Shown piece by piece: positions 9,132 to 16,251 of a stretch of 64,000 nt of DNA. A program made the position numbers and the translations under genes. The stretch is taken from assembly GCA_016200895.1 (NCBI GenBank), contig JACQDX010000017.1:1-64000 (forward strand), in the 5' to 3' direction. How positions within the stretch are numbered: position 1 is the first letter of the stretch; each line of letters starts with the position of its first letter. The stretch is from Burkholderiales bacterium. GTDB taxonomy: Bacteria > Pseudomonadota > Gammaproteobacteria > Burkholderiales > Burkholderiaceae_D. The notes under the pieces are model-generated. The model saw nothing but the letters and a program-made list of their open reading frames with translations. It made no database searches and was not told where the DNA came from.

Positions 9132-9185
9132 TAGATGCGCTAATAGACAAGCTCATAGACACGTAAACAAGGCTCAAGGACCGTC

Positions 9186-9995
9186 ATGAAAAATTTTAAA
9201 AAAATCGCTCTCTTCTCAGCACTGGCTTGCGCAGCTTTCACTGCCCAGGCACACCGTGCGTTTCTGGTGCCGTCGTCAACCATCGTTGCTGGCAATACGC
9301 CATGGGTCACGGTTGATGCGGCGGCTGCTACCGATGTCTTTGTTTTTGATCACAATGCATTAAAGCTCGATAACCTGTTTATCACAGCACCCGATGGCAC
9401 ATCCCTGAAACCGGAAAACGCCAGCACAGGCAAGTTCCGCAGCAGCTTCGATGTCAAGCTCGGCCAGACTGGCAGCTACAAGATAGGTCTGTTGAATGAG
9501 GGCCTGTTTGCCAGTTATAAAGAAGAAGGCAAGGTCAAGCGCTGGCGCGGTACGGCAGAAACATTTGCCAAGGAAGTGCCCGCCAATGCGGAAGAATTGC
9601 AAGTCACACAACGCAGTGGCCGCGTTGAAACTTTTGTCACCAACGGCAAACCCGGTGGCAAGTCCATGGATATCACCGGCAATGGCCTGGAGTTGAGCGG
9701 TGCCACGCATCCAAATGACCTGGTCGCTGGCGAAACTGCCCAGTTCCGTCTGACCCTGGATGGCAAACCCGCAGCCAAAGTCAATGTCACCCTGATTGCT
9801 GGCGGCTTGCGTTATCGTCAAAAGCTGGATGAAAAAACTTTCATCACTGACAGCGACGGCAAATTCAGCATTACTTGGGCCAATGCTGGTTTGTACTGGA
9901 TGGAAGCAGAAATCAAGGATGACAAACAAGTCAAAGCCCCAGCCAAATCCAGAGTTGCCAGCTATGTAGTCACACTGGAAGTCTTGCCGCAATAA
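9186..9995 (+). CDS. Exported DUF4198 protein
   Basis: The protein has 269 residues. A signal peptide (residues 1-22, ending in FTAQA) exposes an N-terminal histidine in AHRAFLVPS. Two beta-sandwich-like halves follow, the second with PAAKVNVTLIAGG and DSDGKFSITWANAGLYWMEA, typical of DUF4198. The family is often found beside metal-uptake genes, and the exposed N-terminal histidine is a plausible metal ligand. Gene order (PepSY, DUF2271, DUF4198, ApbE, flavoreductase) recurs in iron-responsive operons of proteobacteria as I recall them. Its exact role is unknown; periplasmic metal handling is the best guess. Confidence 0.83.
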   Translation: MKNFKKIALFSALACAAFTAQAHRAFLVPSSTIVAGNTPWVTVDAAAATDVFVFDHNALKLDNLFITAPDGTSLKPENASTGKFRSSFDVKLGQTGSYKIGLLNEGLFASYKEEGKVKRWRGTAETFAKEVPANAEELQVTQRSGRVETFVTNGKPGGKSMDITGNGLELSGATHPNDLVAGETAQFRLTLDGKPAAKVNVTLIAGGLRYRQKLDEKTFITDSDGKFSITWANAGLYWMEAEIKDDKQVKAPAKSRVASYVVTLEVLPQ

Positions 9996-10017
9996 TAGTG
10001 ATCAATACTTAGTGAAT

Positions 10018-11022
10018 ATGCGTCGTGTTTTTATACCGCTGGATGTGGCGGAACCACAAATTCCACCTGCCCATGCCGTCAGCCACACCCTCAGTGGCAA
10101 AAGCATGGGTACCAGCTGGACTGTGCAGCTACTCCTCTTGCCGCATCACGACATGCAAGAATTGCAGGCAGGGATAGAGGCAGAGTTGAACCAGGTCGTC
10201 ATGCAAATGAGTACCTGGGACGCAGCCTCGCATTTATGCGAGTTCAACCATGCACCGTCGCATAGCTGGCAATCCTTGCCAGCAGAATTTTTCAAGCTGG
10301 TGGACTACAGTTTGTACCTGTCCCAACAGACTGCCGGAGCTTACGATATCACGGCAGGAAAACTTGTTGATCTGTGGGGCTTTGGTCCCTCAGGCAAGCG
10401 CGATAGCGCACCCACAGAAACTGAAATCCACACTGCCCTGCAAGCTGGCAACTGGAAATCACTGGAACTGGACCATGTGAACCAGCGCCTGCGCCAGACT
10501 GGTAGCATTGCGCTGGATTTATCCTCGATTGCCAAGGGCTTTGCGCTGGACCAGATCGCGCTTTATCTCGATACGCAAAAAATCACCAGTTACCTGATAG
10601 AACTGGGTGGTGAATTGCGCGGGCTGGGAATGAAAAAAGACCAGTCACCTTGGTGGGTCAGGATAGAAAGCCCGGCTAATAATCATGAAAAGCTGGACAA
10701 GGAATACCTGGTTGCCCTGCATGGCATGTCGATTGCGACTTCCGGTGATTATCGCCAGTATTTTGAGCAGGATGGTCGCCGCTATGCGCATACGATTGAT
10801 CCGCGCACTGGTTATCCGGTAGTCAATGATCTTGCCTCGGTGACGGTATTGCACCCCGAATGTATGGTGGCAGATGCGATGGCAACCGCGCTGACAGTAC
10901 TGGGTTGCGCAGCAGGTCTGGAACATGCCGATCAACATCAGATTGCGGCCTTGTTCCTGCAAAGAACGGCTACTGGTTTCGAAGAAAAAATGAGCAAGGC
11001 TTTGAGTGCTATGCTGGATTAA
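10018..11022 (+). CDS. apbE: ApbE-type FAD:protein FMN transferase
   Basis: ApbE enzymes move FMN from FAD onto a Thr or Ser of a target protein with Mg2+. The protein has 334 residues, and the family landmarks are in order: GKSMGTSWTVQL near 25, AGAYDITAGKLVDLWGFG near 110, ALDLSSIAKGFALD near 170, HTIDPRTGYPV near 260 and VADAMATALTVLG near 285. The start is either this ATG or a GTG two codons earlier. Most ApbE proteins are exported lipoproteins, but no hydrophobic signal peptide is visible here. This raises the question of how an exported target, such as the DUF2271 protein upstream, is reached. The next gene starts 7 bases after the stop. Confidence 0.92.
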   Translation: MRRVFIPLDVAEPQIPPAHAVSHTLSGKSMGTSWTVQLLLLPHHDMQELQAGIEAELNQVVMQMSTWDAASHLCEFNHAPSHSWQSLPAEFFKLVDYSLYLSQQTAGAYDITAGKLVDLWGFGPSGKRDSAPTETEIHTALQAGNWKSLELDHVNQRLRQTGSIALDLSSIAKGFALDQIALYLDTQKITSYLIELGGELRGLGMKKDQSPWWVRIESPANNHEKLDKEYLVALHGMSIATSGDYRQYFEQDGRRYAHTIDPRTGYPVVNDLASVTVLHPECMVADAMATALTVLGCAAGLEHADQHQIAALFLQRTATGFEEKMSKALSAMLD

Positions 11023-11028
11023 TCGCAC

Positions 11029-12516
11029 ATGCGCCTGCCTTCTTTAAGCTGGATGAACCGTATCAGTCTGGCCTTGACGCTCTTGTGCGTCGCCAGCTTT
11101 TTTCTTCCCTTGCCTGCACAAAAAAAATTCAGTGCCGCGCTAGTGCTTGTCAGCTACCTGAGTTTTTGCCTGCAAACCCTGCGCAGACACAATGAGGAAC
11201 TGGCTACGCAACATCAAGGCTTCAGTGCTGAACTGAATCAGGCGAATGCACAAAGCATAATGATCGTCTATGCCAGCCAGACCGGTTTTGCCGAACAGAT
11301 CGCCGTCAAAACTGCACAGCATTTGCAAGACGCGGGCATGAGCGTTGCCATCAGCAGCCTGGCTGCCATCAAAGTTGAAACCCTGAGCAAGACCAGCCGC
11401 ATATTATTTATTCTCAGTACCACCGGTGAAGGTGATGCTCCCGACAATGCGGCAGCTTTCACCCGCCTTGTCATGAACCAGAAAATCGATTTATCCCATT
11501 TGCATTTTGCTGTACTGGCACTGGGTGACAGACATTATCAGCAGTTTTGCGCCTTTGCCCACAGAATGGATCACTGGCTTAAACACCAGCAGGCCCACAG
11601 TCTGTTCGACATGATAGAAGTCGATAATGGTGATGAAGGTGCGCTACGTCATTGGCAACATTATCTGGGTTTGATAAGTGGCCACACCGAAATGGCTGAC
11701 TGGAGCAAGCCTGGTTACCAGGACTGGATCTTGACTGAGCGCGAATTACTTAATCCCGGCAGCCTGGGGGGACCTGCTTATCGCATCGCCTGCATTCCTG
11801 CGCAAAACGCTGGCAGTAATGACTATGTCTGGCAGGCAGGCGATATCGCAGAAATCGGCCCTGATTACCCGCCAGAGGCTAATGCAGTCAATAATACGGG
11901 CGAGCGCCCTGCCCTGCCACATCGTGAATATTCTATTTCATCCTTGCCCGCCGATGGCAAGCTGGAATTGCTGGTACGCCAAATGCATAGACCTGATGGC
12001 AGCCTGGGCATAGGTTCTGGCTGGCTGACAGCCTATGCAGAAATCGGACAGAGCATCAAACTGCGCATACGCGAAAATCGCAACTTCCGTGCACCAGCAC
12101 AGGACTGCCCACTGATCCTGATCGGCAACGGCAGCGGGCTGGCGGGTTTGCGCGCCCACATCAAGGCACGTGCAAGCCATGGTCATTTACACAATTGGTT
12201 GTTTTTTGGTGAAAGAAATGAGGCACATGATTTTTTCCATCGTGAAGAAATCCTGGCCTGGCAAACCAATGGCGTGCTCAATAAAGTGAACCTGTGCTTT
12301 TCCCGTGACCAGGCTGAACGCCGCTATGTACAGCATGCCATACAAGAACAGCAGGCAGACATCCTGAAATGGGTGGAACAAGGCGCTGCAATTCTTGTCT
12401 GTGGCAGTCTGCAAGGCATGGCAGAAGATGTGCACCAGACCTTGAGTAATATCCTGGGTCTGGATACACTGGAAAGCATGGCGGAGTTGGGGCTGTACAG
12501 ACGGGATGTGTATTAA
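11029..12516 (+). CDS. Membrane-anchored diflavin reductase (CPR/CysJ-like)
   Basis: The protein has 495 residues. Two membrane helices (about 12-28 and 35-52) lead a flavodoxin-like domain (VYASQTGFAEQIA near 84, LSTTGEGDAPDN near 128). A ferredoxin-reductase module follows, with FAD motif HREYSISS, nicotinamide-binding region LIGNGSGLAGL and a C-terminus ending YRRDVY as in cytochrome P450 and sulfite reductases. It should take electrons from NADPH through FAD and FMN. The membrane anchor and the company of PepSY, DUF2271 and ApbE point to a role feeding electrons across the inner membrane rather than to sulfite reduction. It is the last gene of the Fur-boxed operon. Confidence 0.9.
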   Translation: MRLPSLSWMNRISLALTLLCVASFFLPLPAQKKFSAALVLVSYLSFCLQTLRRHNEELATQHQGFSAELNQANAQSIMIVYASQTGFAEQIAVKTAQHLQDAGMSVAISSLAAIKVETLSKTSRILFILSTTGEGDAPDNAAAFTRLVMNQKIDLSHLHFAVLALGDRHYQQFCAFAHRMDHWLKHQQAHSLFDMIEVDNGDEGALRHWQHYLGLISGHTEMADWSKPGYQDWILTERELLNPGSLGGPAYRIACIPAQNAGSNDYVWQAGDIAEIGPDYPPEANAVNNTGERPALPHREYSISSLPADGKLELLVRQMHRPDGSLGIGSGWLTAYAEIGQSIKLRIRENRNFRAPAQDCPLILIGNGSGLAGLRAHIKARASHGHLHNWLFFGERNEAHDFFHREEILAWQTNGVLNKVNLCFSRDQAERRYVQHAIQEQQADILKWVEQGAAILVCGSLQGMAEDVHQTLSNILGLDTLESMAELGLYRRDVY

Positions 12517-12764
12517 GTGCAAGATGCTTTTTCCTGATTGAACTGGGATCATCTGTAAATGGGCCGTCAGTACCGCAATTCAATTTTGCAACACTTGTTG
12601 CAATTCCCCACATGAAATTCATGTCTTTTTTCATATACATTGTTGTACGATAGCGTTTGCCCGTTTTTGTTAATATATTTACGGGATTACTTTTGACACG
12701 GCAATGCTCGGCGATAGTGCTACAGCGTTGCTAAAATCCGTACTTATAACAGGGCTCACCCATC

Positions 12765-14687
12765 ATGGCAGACGTCATCACCATACTGAATACTGGCAGC
12801 AGCAAAAACCGGGTTGATATTGTCTTTGTTGCTGAAGGTTATACTGCAGCAGAGCGCGCCCAGTTTTTGGCAGATGCGCAAAAATTTCTCGACAATATGC
12901 TGGGTGATGCCAATGCCAAGCTGAATGCGCCATTTTCACCGTATAAAAACCTGTTCAATGCCAGCGCTATTTTTGTCGCTTCGACACAATCAGGCACAGA
13001 CCAGCCCAATAAAAATATCAGCGTCAATACTTATTTCGATGCCACCCAGCATGGTAGTGACGGACGTTTGTTATATGGTGATTTTTCCAAAGTAAATACG
13101 GTCGTCAACGGTGCTGTCGCCAGCGATGCGCATGAACTAGTGATAGTGCTGGTCAATACCGCACTATACGGTGGTGCCGGTGGTTCTATCGCCTGGGCAT
13201 CTGCCGGGAATATTTCTTCTGCTGAAGTGGTGCTGCATGAAATCGGCCACAGCTTTGCTGGCCTGCAGGACGAATATGTGGATACTTCCATCGCCAGTAA
13301 TTACCCTGTGACTGATCCTGGTTTCCTGGCTAGTCCCCATGTCACTGATTCGCTAAGCCGGATACCCTGGTCGGCCTGGCTGGGTTACAAGGATGGCGAT
13401 CTCGGCGTGGTCGGTACTTATCAGGGTGGTTATTACCGCGACTCAGGTATCTGGCGTGCTACCCAGGATTCAAAAATGAATCATTTGGGTGTGGCCTTCA
13501 GTGCGCCTGAAAAAGAAGCCTTTGCGCTGAAATATTATGCCGCCATTGGTGACTATCTTGACCTGTATTCCAGCATACCCGGTGTTTATCAGCCATCGGT
13601 GCCAGACAGCAGTTTGCTGGCCTATACCTGGAAGATAGGCGGTAACACTGTCAATACCACAAGCAAAGTCTATTTTGATGCCTATGGTTCTGGTGCCTAC
13701 AAGGCTGGTGCCAGCCTGAGCCTGACGACCATAGACAGCACCGGCTACATACGCAAAAACCTCAGCACCACCCAACAAACTGAAACCACCACGCTGGACA
13801 AAACTGTCGTCAATGTCAGCGGTGCCGCCAGCAGCCTGAATGGCAATAACACTATCTTCCAGTTTGATGGCAGCAACAATACGATAGGCCTGAGTGCGCC
13901 TGAGTCTGTGCGTTATGACTATATTGATGGCGGCGCAGGTATCGATACGCTGGTCATCAGCGCCAAACTGGGTACGGGTGGTGGCAGCTATTTCGTCAAT
14001 GAAATTGGCAATAATACTGTGTTGCTGGGTAATCAAAATGCGGCTTACTGGGCTGCCCATAATGTAGAAAAAATTCAGTTCACCGACTACATCGTGAATA
14101 CCATGGTGTATGACAATGCCCACACCATCAAGACCGGGGAATTGAAGGCGCTGGAAGAATTGTATGTGGCCTATTTCAACCGCGTGCCTGATGCTGACGG
14201 CCTGGATTACTGGATCACTCAGTTCAAGTCTGGCATGAGCTTCAAGCAGATAGGTGATGCCTTCTTCCTGGCGGCTGCCCAGTTCCCGGCGCAAACAGGC
14301 TATAGCGCCAGCCTCAGCAATACTGATTTCATCAATATCATTTATAAGAATGCCATGGGCAGAACCGATGGTGCAGATGCGGCTGGACTGAAATACTGGC
14401 TCAATGAACTCGATACCGGCATACAAAGCCGTGGTTCCATGGTCAGTGCCGTGCTGGCCGGCGCACGTGCTTTCACGGGCGATGCGACCTGGGGCTGGGT
14501 CGTCAATTTGCTGGATAATAAAATCAAGGTCGCCAACCAGTTCGCTGTTGAATGGGGCTTGAATTTCCTGACGCCTGAGGCATCCATCACCAATGGTATC
14601 GCAATTGCCTCTGCAGTAACGGCTACTGATACTTCGGTAGCGATTGCACTGGTGGGCATTTACGACGGACAGATACAATTTGCCTGA
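12765..14687 (+). CDS. M64-family metallopeptidase with DUF4214 tail
   Basis: The protein has 640 residues. The zinc site is HEIGHSFAGLQDEY (His158, Glu159, His162, with Asp169-Glu170), the HExxH-x6-DE arrangement of peptidase family M64, whose known member cleaves IgA. A beta-rich middle region contains YIDGGAGIDTLVIS, similar to the calcium-binding or linker segments of RTX-type secreted proteins. The C-terminal half (about 460-600) is a DUF4214 domain (LYVAYFNRVPDADGLDYWI and a second copy NAMGRTDGADAAGLKYWLN), frequent in secreted and adhesive proteins. There is no signal peptide, so type I secretion by a C-terminal signal is inferred. No ABC exporter is encoded nearby. A terminator follows. 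Confidence 0.85.
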   Translation: MADVITILNTGSSKNRVDIVFVAEGYTAAERAQFLADAQKFLDNMLGDANAKLNAPFSPYKNLFNASAIFVASTQSGTDQPNKNISVNTYFDATQHGSDGRLLYGDFSKVNTVVNGAVASDAHELVIVLVNTALYGGAGGSIAWASAGNISSAEVVLHEIGHSFAGLQDEYVDTSIASNYPVTDPGFLASPHVTDSLSRIPWSAWLGYKDGDLGVVGTYQGGYYRDSGIWRATQDSKMNHLGVAFSAPEKEAFALKYYAAIGDYLDLYSSIPGVYQPSVPDSSLLAYTWKIGGNTVNTTSKVYFDAYGSGAYKAGASLSLTTIDSTGYIRKNLSTTQQTETTTLDKTVVNVSGAASSLNGNNTIFQFDGSNNTIGLSAPESVRYDYIDGGAGIDTLVISAKLGTGGGSYFVNEIGNNTVLLGNQNAAYWAAHNVEKIQFTDYIVNTMVYDNAHTIKTGELKALEELYVAYFNRVPDADGLDYWITQFKSGMSFKQIGDAFFLAAAQFPAQTGYSASLSNTDFINIIYKNAMGRTDGADAAGLKYWLNELDTGIQSRGSMVSAVLAGARAFTGDATWGWVVNLLDNKIKVANQFAVEWGLNFLTPEASITNGIAIASAVTATDTSVAIALVGIYDGQIQFA

Positions 14688-14720
14688 TGTCTGGCTGGAT
14701 GTTTTCCTAATAAAGCAGTA

Positions 14721-14746
14721 AGAAAGCCACCTTGGGGTGGCTTTCT
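14721..14746. terminator. Bidirectional intrinsic terminator
   Basis: AGAAAGCCACC and GGTGGCTTTCT form an 11-bp stem around TTGG, followed by TATTT on the plus strand. It lies between the convergent M64 gene and NTF2-like gene, touching the latter's stop codon. Confidence 0.88.
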
Positions 14747-15177
14747 TATTTGACGATACCGGCGTGTATGGCAGCTTGGCCATCACTCCAGAATACTTTC
14801 TGGACGATGGAATTGATCAACCATTGCGCGTTTGCCTTAGTCAAACCAAATTCATAAAGGCAATGCGTATGCAGGGTCTGGCCTTCTGCATTTTTGCGAA
14901 AAATAATCGTCGAGACTTTTGCCCTGGCCGCATCACCTGATAATTCAATGTCAGTATTGCCACTCAGATGATGGGTCTGTAAGTCTTGCAAGGCGATGCG
15001 GCGTAATTCTGCATAACGCTGATTGCTCATTCGTTCAGGCGGGGTGCCGCGCAAGTCTGAATAATCGGTATAAACAGATGCAGCCAGGCAGGCGCGCAAA
15101 GCGTCCCAGTCTTTCAGGTCAAAACTATTGGCGAACCTGGCCAGGAGGTTTTGAATGGCATGCAAGTCAGCGCTCAT
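14746..15177 (-). CDS. NTF2/SnoaL-like protein
   Basis: The protein has 143 residues with a cone-shaped NTF2-like fold. It has an N-terminal helix pair (AIQNLLARFANSFDLKDWDALRACL in sense, with the usual DLKDWD turn) followed by curved strands. The pattern matches the SnoaL-like polyketide-cyclase/steroid-isomerase superfamily. Such proteins bind small hydrophobic ligands or are enzymes, and the substrate cannot be predicted. It has no signal peptide. The SGNH hydrolase gene upstream ends 7 bases before its start, so the two are probably cotranscribed. Confidence 0.75.
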   Translation of the reverse strand: MSADLHAIQNLLARFANSFDLKDWDALRACLAASVYTDYSDLRGTPPERMSNQRYAELRRIALQDLQTHHLSGNTDIELSGDAARAKVSTIIFRKNAEGQTLHTHCLYEFGLTKANAQWLINSIVQKVFWSDGQAAIHAGIVK

Positions 15178-15183
15178 AAAAAC

Positions 15184-15822
15184 TTATTTGAGGATGGAAG
15201 ACACCACACCGACCAGTTCCCAGCCCAGTATCAAATGCTGGTCAGCATCCAGGTGCACGCCATCATATTCACTGGAAGTAACGACACTGCCTGCATCAAA
15301 GAAATGGCAGCCTGCAGCAGCGGCAACTTCTTTATAGGCATCGGCCAGACCAGTACATTTTTCTTCACAGCCGATAAACTTGGGGGCAATCGCCCCCTTG
15401 GGTATACGTGGCGGTGGCGGTACCACGATGAGTATGGGCGGGATCTGCATACCTGGCTCTATCGGTGCCTGCCGTATGGTATTGATAATCACAGCCAATC
15501 CTTGTGAGGATAACCAGGCATCATTCTGATGCATGGACTGGAAATCATTAATGCCCAGCATGACGATCACCAGCGACAGGGGTGTCAGGGTTTCTATGCG
15601 TTGCGCCAGACCTTGCGATCCATTTCGACCTGGCTTGAAGGGGTCTTCCCACACAGTGCGGCGGCCATTCAGGCAATCTTCCACTACGCGCACATGCTGA
15701 TCTGCACTGTTGAGGCCGATCTCCAGTACACCTGGCCAGCGCTCTTCAAAGTTCAGACGTTTGCGTGTCGTCGGGATCAAGCCCAAGGACAAAGAATCAC
15801 CGTAGACCAGTATGTGCCGCAT
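15184..15822 (-). CDS. SGNH/GDSL-type hydrolase
   Basis: The protein has 212 residues and contains all four SGNH blocks. The nucleophile is in YGDSLSLG (Ser10), a glycine block lies in the region around residue 55, MLGINDF carries the block III Asn (about residue 95), and DGVHLD supplies the catalytic Asp and His (about 187-190). No signal peptide is present, which sets it apart from the TAP/TesA thioesterases and fits the cytoplasmic acetyl-esterase/arylesterase branch. The ester substrate is unknown. Short spacing (13 bases) from the YjdM gene suggests a shared transcript. Confidence 0.88.
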   Translation of the reverse strand: MRHILVYGDSLSLGLIPTTRKRLNFEERWPGVLEIGLNSADQHVRVVEDCLNGRRTVWEDPFKPGRNGSQGLAQRIETLTPLSLVIVMLGINDFQSMHQNDAWLSSQGLAVIINTIRQAPIEPGMQIPPILIVVPPPPRIPKGAIAPKFIGCEEKCTGLADAYKEVAAAAGCHFFDAGSVVTSSEYDGVHLDADQHLILGWELVGVVSSILK

Positions 15823-15835
15823 GTAGTACTCCAGA

Positions 15836-16177
15836 TTAGACTTTTTTCAGATAACAGGCTTTTAACATGAAATTGCCTGCGTCCATTTTACAATCGACTT
15901 CATGGTCGCCGCTGACCAGGCGTATGCTTTTCACCTTGCTGCCCATTTTCAGCGTGGTAGACGAACCTTTGACTTTCAAATCCTTGATGAGGACGACAGC
16001 ATCACCATCGGCCAGCACATTGCCATTTGAATCCTTGACGATACGTTCATCATTGTCGTCCGCAGTAGTGTTAGCCTGCATGGGCCATTCATGACCACAA
16101 TCGGCACAGATATAGTTGTCGCCATCTGGATAAGTATTTTCCATGGAGCAGACCGGGCAGGCGGGAAATTGAGACAT
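15836..16177 (-). CDS. yjdM: Zinc-ribbon protein YjdM (PhnA family)
   Basis: The protein has 113 residues from the ATG at 16177, close to the 111 of E. coli YjdM; a longer frame upstream is rejected. An N-terminal zinc ribbon has two Cys pairs (CPVC and CADC, about 13 residues apart), and the C-terminal SH3-like half contains VKDLK-type strands and ends in the region MLKACYLKKV. Older literature calls this family PhnA and links it to phosphonate use, but its biochemical role is unproven. No phosphonate genes are adjacent. Confidence 0.9.
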   Translation of the reverse strand: MSQFPACPVCSMENTYPDGDNYICADCGHEWPMQANTTADDNDERIVKDSNGNVLADGDAVVLIKDLKVKGSSTTLKMGSKVKSIRLVSGDHEVDCKMDAGNFMLKACYLKKV

Positions 16178-16251
16178 GAGATGCTTTCTTGATGCAAAAA
16201 GAAAGACAGTATAGCCGACCGCTCTTCTCAAACCGGGAATACCCGAGTGCA

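Noticed and set aside
12586-12603. TTGCAAC-acTT-GTTGCAA hairpin after the diflavin reductase gene
   Set aside because: A 7-bp stem without a T-run is too weak for a terminator call, and it could equally be chance or an operator for the M64 gene.
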